From: Spirochaetaceae bacterium
GTDB lineage: Bacteria > Spirochaetota > Spirochaetia > SZUA-6 > Fen-1364
Assembly: GCA_003141795.1 (NCBI GenBank)
Contig: PLNO01000241.1
Span: 1 to 21,509 of the forward strand
Direction of reading: 5' to 3'
DNA length: 21,509 nucleotides
A program made the position numbers and the translations under genes. Below the pieces are notes generated by a model, which ran no database searches, was not told where the DNA came from, and saw nothing but the letters and a program-made list of their open reading frames with translations. Shown here piece by piece: positions 14,955 through 21,509 of the stretch; position 1 is the stretch's first letter; each line of letters begins with the position of its first letter.

Positions 14955-15935
14955 TCAGTTGTTCACGTTGGTCTTGTCGATGACCTTCACAGGGAAATAC
15001 ACCGACTTGGAAGCGGCATCGGAGAACTCGACGGGCTGGTTGTTCATGAGCTTCGTGGCGATCTCCACCGCCTTCTGCCCCTGCCCGTAAGGATCCTGGC
15101 GGATCGTCGCCGCGAGGTCGCCGGACTTGATGAGCTCGAGCGCCGGGGGATCACCGTTGAACCCGACGACGAACACGTCGGTGACGCCGTTCTTTCCGGC
15201 CGCCTTCAGCGCCTGGACAGCGCCTTCGGCTTCGGGATCGTTCGCGGCATAGATCGCGGCGAGGTTGGGGTTCGCCGACAGGGTGTTCTGCGTGACCTGG
15301 TAGCCGCCCTGCACCGTGTCGTTTCCGCTCAGGGTCGCGACGACCTTGAAGTCGGGATAGTTCTTCAGCTCGTCGATGAAGCCCTTGATGCGGAGGTCTC
15401 CCACCGCGGAGCCCGGATGCAGCTGGATTGCCAGCACTTCCTTGGTCCCCGGCTTGCCCTTGAGGGCCGCCACGACGTATTGCGCCGCGAGCTTGCCGCC
15501 GCCTTCATTGTCGGACAGCACGAACGCGTCATAGTCGCCCGCGACGCCGACGTCGCCGACGATGACGGGAATCTTCGCTTTGTGCGCGGCATCGATGACC
15601 GCCGGCAGCGCGGGAGGCTGGACCGGCGACACGACGAGGGCGCTGATGCCCTGGTTGATCAGGTCGATGCTTCCCGATACTTCGGCCTGCTGGCTGCTCT
15701 TCTGATCCGCGAGCACGAACCCGTAGCCGGCGCTCTTCGAGGCATCCTCGATGCCCTTCGCGTAGGCCTGCCAGTAGGGCTGCTGCATGTCGTACACGGA
15801 GTAACCGATGACGACCTTGTCCTTCTTCACGAACTGCGCGGCCGTTCCGGCCTTCCCCTGTTCCTTCGCGCCGCCTGCAAACAGCATGCCGGCGCTGAGG
15901 AGCACGAGGCCTAGGATTCCCAAGGTTTTCTTCAT
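14955..15935 (-). CDS. Periplasmic sugar-binding protein of the ABC importer (RbsB type)
   Basis: The product is a 326-residue exported protein. Residues 1-20 (ending LFA) are a signal peptide, probably cut by signal peptidase I before GGAKEQ; there is no lipobox cysteine. The mature part is the two-lobe type I binding protein of the ribose/galactose family: VVIGYSVYDMQQPYWQAYAKG (residues 41-61), LINQGISALVVSPVQP, the IPVIVGDVG strand, AIYAANDPEAEGAVQAL and VFVVGFNGDP. It captures a monosaccharide and delivers it to the permease pair. Aromatic Tyr48 and Tyr54 in the first lobe are likely to stack on the sugar. The start has a GGGGGAAGG ribosome site. It is the first gene of the operon, under a promoter with a LacI-type operator. 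I cannot name the sugar. Confidence 0.93.
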   Translation of the reverse strand: MKKTLGILGLVLLSAGMLFAGGAKEQGKAGTAAQFVKKDKVVIGYSVYDMQQPYWQAYAKGIEDASKSAGYGFVLADQKSSQQAEVSGSIDLINQGISALVVSPVQPPALPAVIDAAHKAKIPVIVGDVGVAGDYDAFVLSDNEGGGKLAAQYVVAALKGKPGTKEVLAIQLHPGSAVGDLRIKGFIDELKNYPDFKVVATLSGNDTVQGGYQVTQNTLSANPNLAAIYAANDPEAEGAVQALKAAGKNGVTDVFVVGFNGDPPALELIKSGDLAATIRQDPYGQGQKAVEIATKLMNNQPVEFSDAASKSVYFPVKVIDKTNVNN

Positions 15936-15978
15936 CTCGACCTTCCCCCTTTGAATGGATGTGATGAGTCCAGCGCAT

Positions 15979-15992
15979 TTAAAGCGCTTTAG
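15979..15992. promoter_or_regulatory. LacI-family operator over the sugar operon start site
   Basis: TTAAAGCGCTTTAG contains the perfect 12-bp palindrome TAAAGCGCTTTA (15980-15991), centred on CG as LacI-family sites are. It resembles the Gram-positive cre core (AAAGCGCTTT). It lies 3 bp downstream of the predicted -10 box and covers the expected transcription start, so a bound repressor would block initiation. The LacI-type protein encoded at 9074-10120 is the natural candidate. Confidence 0.8.
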
Positions 15993-15995
15993 ATC

Positions 15996-16024
15996 AGTAG
16001 ACTATGAGTTTTTTCACCTGTCAA
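15996..16024 (-). promoter_or_regulatory. Promoter of the sugar-import operon
   Basis: On the minus strand, a perfect TTGACA (16019-16024) is followed after 17 nt by TCTACT (15996-16001). Transcription would start near 15989, within the palindromic operator, giving a leader of about 54 nt before the binding-protein ATG. Confidence 0.75.
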
Positions 16025-16043
16025 GACCTGAGCATGGCTTGAA

Positions 16044-16072
16044 TTGACCCCGGCTCCGTTTGCCCCTACAAT
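16044..16072 (+). promoter_or_regulatory. Promoter of the alcohol dehydrogenase gene (predicted leaderless)
   Basis: TTGACC (16044-16049) is followed after 17 nt by TACAAT (16067-16072). The ATG at 16080 starts 8 nt past the end of the -10 box, exactly where transcription should begin. No Shine-Dalgarno precedes the ATG. Confidence 0.65.
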
Positions 16073-16079
16073 CGCCGGC

Positions 16080-17243
16080 ATGGACAACTTCACCTTCCAG
16101 AACGCAACGCGCATCGTCTTCGGCCGTGGCGTCGAGTCCGCAGTCGGACAGGAGACGGCCCGACACGCGAAAAAGGTCCTCCTGCACTACGGAGGGGGAA
16201 GCATCAAGGCCTCGGGCCTGTACGATCGCGTCCGTGCCTCCCTTGCCGGGGCCGGTGTGGAGGTCGTCGAGCTCGGCGGGGTCAAGCCCAATCCGCGGCT
16301 GTCCCTCGTCCGTGAAGGCATCCGCATCTGCCGGGAAAAGAAGATCGGCATGATCCTCGCCGTCGGCGGGGGGAGCGTCATCGATTCAGCCAAGGCCATC
16401 GGCATCGGTGTACCGTACGCCGGTGATGTCTGGGATTTCTACACCAAGGCCGCGGCGCCGCAGGAAATGCTGCCCGTGGGCGTCGTCCTTACGATCCCCG
16501 CGGCGGGCAGCGAATCGAGCAACGGCTCGGTCATCACGAACGAGCAGGGGGACTACAAGATGGATGCCGGCGGGGAGTGCATGCGGCCCCGGTTCGCCGT
16601 CATGAATCCCGAGCTCACCTTCACTCTGCCCGCCTATCAGACCGCGAGCGGCTGCGCTGACATCATGGCGCACGTCATGGAACGCTACTTCACGCGCGTG
16701 GACGCCGTTGACTTCACCGACAGGCTCTGCGAGGCGACCCTCAAGACCATCATCGAGAACCTTCCCGTCGTGCTGGCCAAGCCCGACGACTACGACGCGC
16801 GGAGCCAGATCATGTGGGCGAGCACGGTCGCGCACAACGACCTCCTGAGCACGGGGCGCGTCGGCGACTGGGCGTCGCACAACATCGAGCACGAGCTGTC
16901 CGGCATCTACGACGTCACTCATGGTGCGGGGCTTGCGGTGATCTTTCCCGCGTGGATGAAGCACGTCTACCGCACCGACGTGAACAGGTTCGCCCGGTTC
17001 GCCGTCCGGGTCTGGGGCGTGGAGCCGCGCTTCGACTGGTCCGAGCGGACCGCGCTGGAAGGCATCGGCAGGACGAAGGCCTTCTTCCGCGACGTCGGCC
17101 TGCCGACGAGCCTCAAGGACCTGGGTATCGACGGAAAACGCCTGGCGGAAATGGCGAAGAAGGCCACCGAGCGCGGCCCGCTCGGGAACTTCACGAAACT
17201 GTCTGAAAAGGACGTGCTGTCGATCTATCAGGCCGCGCTGTAG
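16080..17243 (+). CDS. Iron/zinc-type alcohol dehydrogenase, YqhD/BdhA-like aldehyde reductase
   Basis: The product is a 387-residue group III alcohol dehydrogenase, the same length as E. coli YqhD. These enzymes reduce aldehydes to alcohols, mostly with NADPH. The cofactor site shows YGGGSIK (residues 37-43) and GGGSVIDSAK (96-105). Metal ligands Asp194, His198, His267 and His281 fall at the same numbers as in YqhD. TIPAAGSESSNGSVIT (138-153) is also conserved. The chosen ATG matches the family N-terminus (MDNFTFQNATRIVFG); an upstream in-frame start would overlap the -35 box. There is no ribosome site, but a promoter ends 7 nt before the ATG. It diverges from the sugar operon and may use up reducing power or detoxify aldehydes from sugar breakdown. 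The in vivo substrate is unknown. Confidence 0.95.
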   Translation: MDNFTFQNATRIVFGRGVESAVGQETARHAKKVLLHYGGGSIKASGLYDRVRASLAGAGVEVVELGGVKPNPRLSLVREGIRICREKKIGMILAVGGGSVIDSAKAIGIGVPYAGDVWDFYTKAAAPQEMLPVGVVLTIPAAGSESSNGSVITNEQGDYKMDAGGECMRPRFAVMNPELTFTLPAYQTASGCADIMAHVMERYFTRVDAVDFTDRLCEATLKTIIENLPVVLAKPDDYDARSQIMWASTVAHNDLLSTGRVGDWASHNIEHELSGIYDVTHGAGLAVIFPAWMKHVYRTDVNRFARFAVRVWGVEPRFDWSERTALEGIGRTKAFFRDVGLPTSLKDLGIDGKRLAEMAKKATERGPLGNFTKLSEKDVLSIYQAAL

Positions 17244-17250
17244 CGCGGCC
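17231..17250. terminator. Hairpin at the end of the alcohol dehydrogenase gene, between convergent genes
   Basis: GGCCGCGC pairs with GCGCGGCC around a TGTA loop (8-bp perfect stem). It includes the last codons and the stop of the dehydrogenase gene and ends 8 bp before the stop of the convergent glyA gene. There is no T-run on either strand, so it may act as a shared, U-independent end or just stabilise 3' ends. Confidence 0.55.
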
Positions 17251-17258
17251 TCACCGTC

Positions 17259-18506
17259 TCAGCCCTGGGCGTCGAAGGAGAATCCCACGTCCTGGAACTT
17301 GCCGCGGAACTCGCGGATCTCGTCGCCGACGAACTTCTTCTCCAAGAGGCAGCGCTTGAACAGCTCTGCAATCCGCTCCATTTCGGGCTCTTTCATCCCG
17401 ACGCGCGTCATCTCCTGAACGCCCAGGCGGATGCCCGCGGGGTTCGTCGCGTGGGACAGGGGCTCGTCGGGGAGCAGGTTCATGTTGCAGATGATGCGGT
17501 TGTCCTTCAGGTCTCGTGCCGCCGCGTCCCCGCCGCCGAACTCCGTCATGTCGATGGCGACCTGGTGGCTCTCCGTGAACCCGAACTTCTCCGCCGCGAC
17601 CTTGAAGCCGAGGTCGTAGAGCTTGCGGGCAAAGTGCTTCGCGTTCGCGATGACCTGCCGGGCATACTCGACGCCGAACTCGATCTCCTCGTAGGTGGCG
17701 AAGGTCAGAGCGACGAGGGTTTCAAGGTGGTGGTTGGACGATGAGCCGGGGAACGCTCCCTTGTCGATCTTGCGCCACTCCTCGTCGTCCACGTCGGAGA
17801 GGATCACTCCTCTCTGGGAGCCGAAAAAGGTCTTGTGCGTGCTCGCCGTGATGAGCGTGGCCCCCTCGCCGAGGGGATCCTGGAACTGGTGACCTGCTAT
17901 GAGGCCCAGGACGTGGGCGGCGTCGAAGAGCAGCTTGATCCCTCTCTGCTTGCAGTACGGGGCGATCTCCTTCACCGGTTCGGGGAAGAGGAACAGGCTC
18001 TTGCCCATGATCAGCACCTTCGGCTCCAGCGCTTTCATCAGGTCCAGCGTATGGTCGACGTCGATATGCCATCCGTCGGGGGTGAGCGGGAAGTTGATGA
18101 TGTTGCGGGTGTACTTGCCGACCGAGCCCGCCTTGTGGTGGCTAATATGCCCGCCCGCCGGGGTGGAGTTCACCATGACGATGTCCCCCGGCTTGATGTA
18201 GCGGCTATAGACCGCATCGTTGGCGATCGTCCCGCTGATGGGACGCACGTCGGCCTGTTTGCAGCGGAACAGGCTCTTCATGTGCTGCTTGAGGAGGCTC
18301 TCGATCTCGTCGATGATCTCCGTGCCCTGGTAGTAGCGCTCTCCCGGGTGGCCTTCCGCGTAGCGGTGCGCGAAGTCGGATCCCATGAGCCCGCGCACGC
18401 GGCGGCTCGTCACGTTCTCCGAGGCAATGAGGTTGATGCAAGTGCCGCGCCAGTCGTTCTGGTCCTTGACGAGCGCTTCGATGTGGGACGCGTTCCTCTC
18501 GTACAT
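17259..18506 (-). CDS. glyA: Serine hydroxymethyltransferase, archaeal-like type
   Basis: The product is a 415-residue PLP enzyme that converts serine and tetrahydrofolate (or another pterin) to glycine and the methylene form, the main source of one-carbon units. Motifs are LIASENVTS (residues 26-34), YAEGHPGERYYQG (49-61), DAAHVLGLIAG (195-205, PLP-contacting Asp195 and His198) and the PLP lysine Lys225 in TASTHKTFFGSQ. GGHISHH (118-124) and GKSLFLFPEPVKE (168-180) are typical of archaeal SHMTs rather than the usual bacterial GGHLTHG form. The ATG at 18504-18506 has AAGGAAGGAA about 5 nt upstream; a start eight codons earlier would include this site in the gene. It is last in the purH operon, 20 nt after the esterase gene. 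Confidence 0.92.
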   Translation of the reverse strand: MYERNASHIEALVKDQNDWRGTCINLIASENVTSRRVRGLMGSDFAHRYAEGHPGERYYQGTEIIDEIESLLKQHMKSLFRCKQADVRPISGTIANDAVYSRYIKPGDIVMVNSTPAGGHISHHKAGSVGKYTRNIINFPLTPDGWHIDVDHTLDLMKALEPKVLIMGKSLFLFPEPVKEIAPYCKQRGIKLLFDAAHVLGLIAGHQFQDPLGEGATLITASTHKTFFGSQRGVILSDVDDEEWRKIDKGAFPGSSSNHHLETLVALTFATYEEIEFGVEYARQVIANAKHFARKLYDLGFKVAAEKFGFTESHQVAIDMTEFGGGDAAARDLKDNRIICNMNLLPDEPLSHATNPAGIRLGVQEMTRVGMKEPEMERIAELFKRCLLEKKFVGDEIREFRGKFQDVGFSFDAQG

Positions 18507-18526
18507 CTGGATTCCTTCCTTTACTG

Positions 18527-19495
18527 TCACACCGCCTGCAGGGCGGCAAAGAACTCGTACACGATGTCGTCGAGACCCGGCAGCGTCTCATGGCCGAAGT
18601 CGGGATAGACGACCAGATCCTTCGGACAGCTCATCCTGTTGTACGCTGCAAACTGTGTGGAGGGCGGGCAGATCTCGTCCATCAGCCCCACGGCCAACCG
18701 GGTCTCCGCCTTGATGCGCGGCGCCAGGTACTGCAGGTCGATGTAGCCGAGCCTCGTGAAGACCTCCTCTTCCCGCTGGTGGAGCGGATCGAAGGAGCGG
18801 AAGTAGTAGGCAAGCTCGTCATATGCGAGCTTGCAGAGGTCCATCTCCCATACGCGGCGATAGTCGCTGAGGAACGGGTACACGGGGAAGGCGCGGCGGA
18901 CCCTCGGCTCCAGCGCCGCGCATGCCAGGGTGAGCCCACCGCCCTGCGATGCGCCGGTAGCGCAGACACGATCAGGGTCCACATCCGGCATGTCCATGAC
19001 GATCCGGGCGAGCTCTGCAGTGTCGAGGAAGATCTGGCGATACAGAAGATCGTCGGGACCGCCGTCCAGGCCGCGGATGATGTGCCCGCGATACGTCGTG
19101 CCCTTCACTCCGCCTGCATCCTCGGAGGCCCCGCCCTGCCCGCGGGCATCGAGTGCGGCAACGGTGAAGCCACGTGCGACCCACTTCAGCTTGTCCGACC
19201 AGTCACCGCTGCTCATCGAGTAGCCGTGGAAGAGCAGGACCGCAGCGTGCTTTCCCCGCGCTTTTACCGGCCGCAGGAGCTTCGCGTGCACCCGAGCCCC
19301 GCGAACGCCGGTGAAATAGAGGTCGAAGCACTCGGCGAACGGGGCATTCATCGCATGCGGGACGAGCTCTACACGGGGATCCACGCCGCGCATTTCCACG
19401 AGGGCGCGATCCCAGTAGGCGTCATGATCCGCCGGTCGCGGATTGATTCCCTTGTAGAGCTTCAGCTCGGAGAGCGGCATGTCGATCAGTGGCAT
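18527..19495 (-). CDS. Acetyl-xylan esterase / cephalosporin-C deacetylase family hydrolase
   Basis: The product is a 322-residue alpha/beta hydrolase of the AXE1 family (carbohydrate esterase 7), which removes acetyl groups from short xylo-oligosaccharides and related compounds. It begins MPLIDMPLSELKLYKG and has NPRPADHDAYW, the standard family opening. The catalytic triad is Ser183 in GASQGGG, Asp273 in LMDEICPP and His302 in DFGHETLPG. The oxyanion region FHGYSMSSGDW (89-99) and DARGQGGAS (116-124) are present. There is no signal peptide, so it works in the cytoplasm. Its ATG overlaps the purH stop (TGATG) and lacks a clear ribosome site, so it is probably translated by coupling. Why an esterase sits between purine and glycine genes is unclear. 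Confidence 0.93.
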   Translation of the reverse strand: MPLIDMPLSELKLYKGINPRPADHDAYWDRALVEMRGVDPRVELVPHAMNAPFAECFDLYFTGVRGARVHAKLLRPVKARGKHAAVLLFHGYSMSSGDWSDKLKWVARGFTVAALDARGQGGASEDAGGVKGTTYRGHIIRGLDGGPDDLLYRQIFLDTAELARIVMDMPDVDPDRVCATGASQGGGLTLACAALEPRVRRAFPVYPFLSDYRRVWEMDLCKLAYDELAYYFRSFDPLHQREEEVFTRLGYIDLQYLAPRIKAETRLAVGLMDEICPPSTQFAAYNRMSCPKDLVVYPDFGHETLPGLDDIVYEFFAALQAV

Positions 19496-20748
19496 CAGTG
19501 TTTGAACGATCTCTGGCCGGTGTACACCATGGCGACCCCCGCCTCGTTGCAGGCTTCGATCGTTTCGAAGTCCCTGTCCGACCCGCCGGGCTGGACCACC
19601 GCCGTGACCCCTTCGCGGATCCCGACCTCCACCCCGTCGCGGAATGGGAAGAAGCCATCGGAAACCATGCAGGAGCCGGCGATACCGCCCTTCTGCCGTG
19701 CCACTTCGCGATCGATCTCCGCCCGGGCCTCCGGCTTGTCCAGCGTGTTGTAGGGAACGTGGAAGCTCTCCCACGCTATACGGTCGGCGAGCTTGCGGTA
19801 GGCCTTGTCCCGGGCGATCTCCGCCACGCCGACCCTGTCCTGCTCACCGGTGCCGATTCCCACCGTGGCGCCGTCCTTCACGTAGAGCACGGAATTGCTC
19901 GTGACACCCGCCTCCACGAGCCAGCCGAAGAGAAGATCGTCGAGCTCGCGTTCGGTGGGGACACGCGAGACACGGTAGTCCTTCCCCTTGTACGTGGCCT
20001 GCGCGGGGAGGAAGTCGGCCGTCGTCAGGGTTTTCGGAACGTAGGGGGTCTGCGCGATGATCCCCCCGTCGATGAGGCTCTTGAAGTCGACGTAGGAGGC
20101 GCCGATGAAGCTCTCGAGCTTCGCCATGGCGGCGATCCTCATCACGCGCAGGTTTTTCCATTTGGCAAAGACATCCATGACCCCGGGGGCGAACTCGGGA
20201 GCGACTACCACTTCCGCGTACGATTCAGCGATGAGCTCGGCGGTCTCGCGGTCCACTTCGCGGTTCAACGCGATGGCGCCGCCGAACGCCGCCAGCCTGT
20301 CGGCCATGTGCGCCTTGTGGTAGGCTTCGGCGAGTGTCCTGCCCTTTGCAGCCCCGCAGGGGTTGTTGTGCTTCACGATGACGGCGAACGGGGTACCGCT
20401 GAAGTAGCGGAGGATGGCAAGTGCGTTGTCAGCGTCGGTGATGTTGATCTTGCCGGGGTGCTTGCCGGACTGGAGGAGCTCGATGTCGGAGGCCAGATGG
20501 CGGCCCGGCGCAACGGTCATGACCTCGCCGAGTACGAGGTTTCCGTTCACCAGACGGTAGAGCGCCGCCTCCTGTCCGGGGTTTTCCCCGTAACGCAGCC
20601 CCTTGTCCTCGCCGTCGATCACCCACGTCGCCTTCTCGTAAACGAGGGTCTGGCGGGATGCGCCGCTCACGAAGCTGATCTCCATCCGGTCGGGGAAATG
20701 ATCGTCCATGATGCGCCGATAGGCGCTCTTCAGGTCCGGGGCGGCCAT
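19495..20748 (-). CDS. purH: AICAR formyltransferase as a separate protein (second half of PurH)
   Basis: The product is a 417-residue enzyme that transfers a formyl group from 10-formyltetrahydrofolate to AICAR, the ninth step of inosine monophosphate synthesis. Motifs are LRYGENPGQEAALY (residues 51-64), catalytic KHNNPCGAAKG (126-136, Lys126-His127), AAFGGAIALNREVD (153-166), SNSVLYVKDG and CMVSDGFFPFRD near the C-terminus. In most bacteria this domain is fused to IMP cyclohydrolase; here it begins its own frame 2 nt after the cyclohydrolase stop codon. A GAGGGA ribosome site in the end of that gene supports the ATG at 20746-20748. About 50 residues precede the conserved core and include the strand that normally links the two domains. 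The downstream gene overlaps its stop codon. Confidence 0.93.
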   Translation of the reverse strand: MAAPDLKSAYRRIMDDHFPDRMEISFVSGASRQTLVYEKATWVIDGEDKGLRYGENPGQEAALYRLVNGNLVLGEVMTVAPGRHLASDIELLQSGKHPGKINITDADNALAILRYFSGTPFAVIVKHNNPCGAAKGRTLAEAYHKAHMADRLAAFGGAIALNREVDRETAELIAESYAEVVVAPEFAPGVMDVFAKWKNLRVMRIAAMAKLESFIGASYVDFKSLIDGGIIAQTPYVPKTLTTADFLPAQATYKGKDYRVSRVPTERELDDLLFGWLVEAGVTSNSVLYVKDGATVGIGTGEQDRVGVAEIARDKAYRKLADRIAWESFHVPYNTLDKPEARAEIDREVARQKGGIAGSCMVSDGFFPFRDGVEVGIREGVTAVVQPGGSDRDFETIEACNEAGVAMVYTGQRSFKH

Positions 20749-20750
20749 CT

Positions 20751-21437
20751 CTAGCGTCCCTCTTTCACCGCGTACACGGAGCGTGCGGCGGCGATCCCCG
20801 TGGCTTCCAGGTAATCGGCAATGGCGGCATCGTAGCGCGCGATCATGCGGAACGCCTTCTGCGCGAGACGGTACCGGGTGGCAAGGCTCGTGCCTCCCTG
20901 CGCTGAAAGCTCGGCCATGACCCCGGGATAATCGGCGGGATCGGTGAGCACGGCGACCCTGTGGAAGTTCTTCGCCGCTGCCCGCACCATGCACGGCCCG
21001 CCGATGTCGATGTTTCCACGGGCGTCCTCGAAGGTGACGCCGCTTTTCGCGATCGTCTCCTCGAAGGGATACAGGTTGGATACCACCATGTCGATGGCGA
21101 GGCTTTCGGTCCGCTTCAGGTCGCCGGCATGCGCCTCGTTGTAGGTCTCTGAGAGAAGCCCGAGGTATATCTTCCAGTCCAGCGTCTTGACCAGACCGCC
21201 CTGCATCTCGGGCTGGCCGGTATAGTCGGAGACCTGACGAAGACGTCCCTTTGCATCGGCGCCGAGCGCCTTATCAAGTGCAGAGAACGTACCGCCCGTG
21301 GACAGGAGCAGGGGGGAACCGGGGGCAGCGAGCAGGCCGCGAGCAAGCGGCTCGAGACCCGACTTGTCCGAGACGCTCACCAGGACGGTCCTGACCGTCA
21401 CCCGGTCATCGATCGTCCCGACTCTGTTGATGGCCAT
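20751..21437 (-). CDS. purH: IMP cyclohydrolase as a separate protein (first half of PurH)
   Basis: The product is a 228-residue MGS-fold protein that closes FAICAR to inosine monophosphate, the last step of the pathway. Motifs are VSVSDKSGLEPLA (residues 20-32), LLLSTGGTFSAL (43-54), VSDYTGQPEM (69-78), VVSNLYPFEETIA (118-130) and NIDIGGPCMVRAAAKN (142-157). Where bacterial PurH normally has KTLHPKIHGG, this protein reads KTLDWKIYLGLL (84-95), an unusual change next to the substrate site. The ATG at 21435-21437 has GGAGGG 4 nt upstream. It is first in an operon with AICAR formyltransferase, an esterase and glyA, under a probable sigma-70 promoter. The frame differs from the next gene and both have ribosome sites, so it is a real split rather than a sequencing shift. 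Confidence 0.9.
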   Translation of the reverse strand: MAINRVGTIDDRVTVRTVLVSVSDKSGLEPLARGLLAAPGSPLLLSTGGTFSALDKALGADAKGRLRQVSDYTGQPEMQGGLVKTLDWKIYLGLLSETYNEAHAGDLKRTESLAIDMVVSNLYPFEETIAKSGVTFEDARGNIDIGGPCMVRAAAKNFHRVAVLTDPADYPGVMAELSAQGGTSLATRYRLAQKAFRMIARYDAAIADYLEATGIAAARSVYAVKEGR

Positions 21438-21455
21438 CGCACCCTCCGCGCGGCC

Positions 21456-21484
21456 ATGCTATGAGTTTTCAGGTGAAGATGCAA
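21456..21484 (-). promoter_or_regulatory. Promoter of the split purH operon
   Basis: On the minus strand, TTGCAT (21479-21484) is followed after 17 nt by TAGCAT (21456-21461). Transcription would start near 21449, giving a leader of about 12 nt that holds only the GGAGGG ribosome site. I see no PurR-like palindrome or riboswitch in this short space. Confidence 0.55.
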
Positions 21485-21489
21485 GCCGG

Positions 21490-21505
21490 GGCGCGACTAC
21501 GCGCC
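21490..21505. terminator. GC hairpin at the window edge
   Basis: GGCGCG pairs with CGCGCC around a 4-nt loop just upstream of the purH promoter. It may be the end of a gene lying beyond the window. There is no T-run in the visible sequence. Confidence 0.35.
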
Positions 21506-21509
21506 GAGA

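Noticed and set aside
15979..15992. A Gram-positive CcpA cre site
   Set aside because: The match is good, but CcpA is a Firmicutes regulator and a local LacI-family gene offers a simpler explanation. It is kept only as an alternative.
20748..20753. Frameshift error splitting a single purH
   Set aside because: Both genes have their own start codon and ribosome site, and the linker strand before LRYGENPGQ lies wholly within the second gene. Read data would settle it.

Overview
The window is high-GC bacterial DNA in which almost every base belongs to a gene or a short promoter region. I see no mobile element, CRISPR array, rRNA or tRNA. The best guess for the host is a free-living, high-GC member of the Spirochaetes. 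This is inferred from the periplasmic binding protein, whose signal peptide ends in a GGAKE-type start to the mature protein, and from a transmembrane class III cyclase paired with a TPR-like lipoprotein. It is not proven.

Left part (1-3290): a partial glutaminyl-tRNA synthetase gene (glnS), a small single-PAS protein and a six-helix MFS-like membrane protein lie on the minus strand. The membrane protein gene has a leader that carries a possible 14-residue leader peptide and a hairpin. Two HAD hydrolases then diverge from a 75-bp region with back-to-back promoters, and both appear to be leaderless. A perfect 15-bp-stem hairpin, whose base is formed by the two stop codons, closes the NagD-like gene against the cyclase gene.

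Middle left (3288-8934, minus strand): a lipoprotein and a membrane adenylate cyclase form a two-gene operon. Upstream is a stand-alone AcsE-like methyltetrahydrofolate methyltransferase with its own promoter. Before that is a DUF4432 (aldose-epimerase-fold) gene, separated from it by a 245-bp region holding a long inverted repeat.

Centre (9074-15935): a LacI-family repressor (plus strand) meets, tail to tail, a five-gene sugar-import operon (minus strand). The operon encodes a periplasmic binding protein, a double-domain ATPase, two RbsC-type permeases and a phosphomannose-isomerase-like cupin. Its promoter (TTGACA-N17-TCTACT) has a perfect CG-centred palindrome, TAAAGCGCTTTA, over the predicted transcription start. 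That is a textbook LacI-family operator, and the neighbouring LacI protein is the obvious candidate to bind it. The repressor, transporter, cupin and DUF4432 protein look like one uptake and catabolism module for an unidentified monosaccharide.

Right part (16080-21437): a YqhD/BdhA-type alcohol dehydrogenase starts divergently from the sugar operon on a predicted leaderless transcript. It converges on a minus-strand operon of purH split into two genes (IMP cyclohydrolase, then AICAR formyltransferase), an acetyl-xylan-esterase-family hydrolase and an archaeal-type serine hydroxymethyltransferase. Spacing in the operon is tight (2 nt, then TGATG overlap, then 20 nt). The AcsE-like enzyme, SHMT and AICAR formyltransferase all handle folate one-carbon units.

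I do not see a clearly new multi-gene system. The most unusual points are the leaderless promoters, the split purH with an altered cyclohydrolase motif, the esterase inside a purine/folate operon, the stand-alone methyltransferase, the lipoprotein-cyclase pair and the sugar module of unknown substrate.
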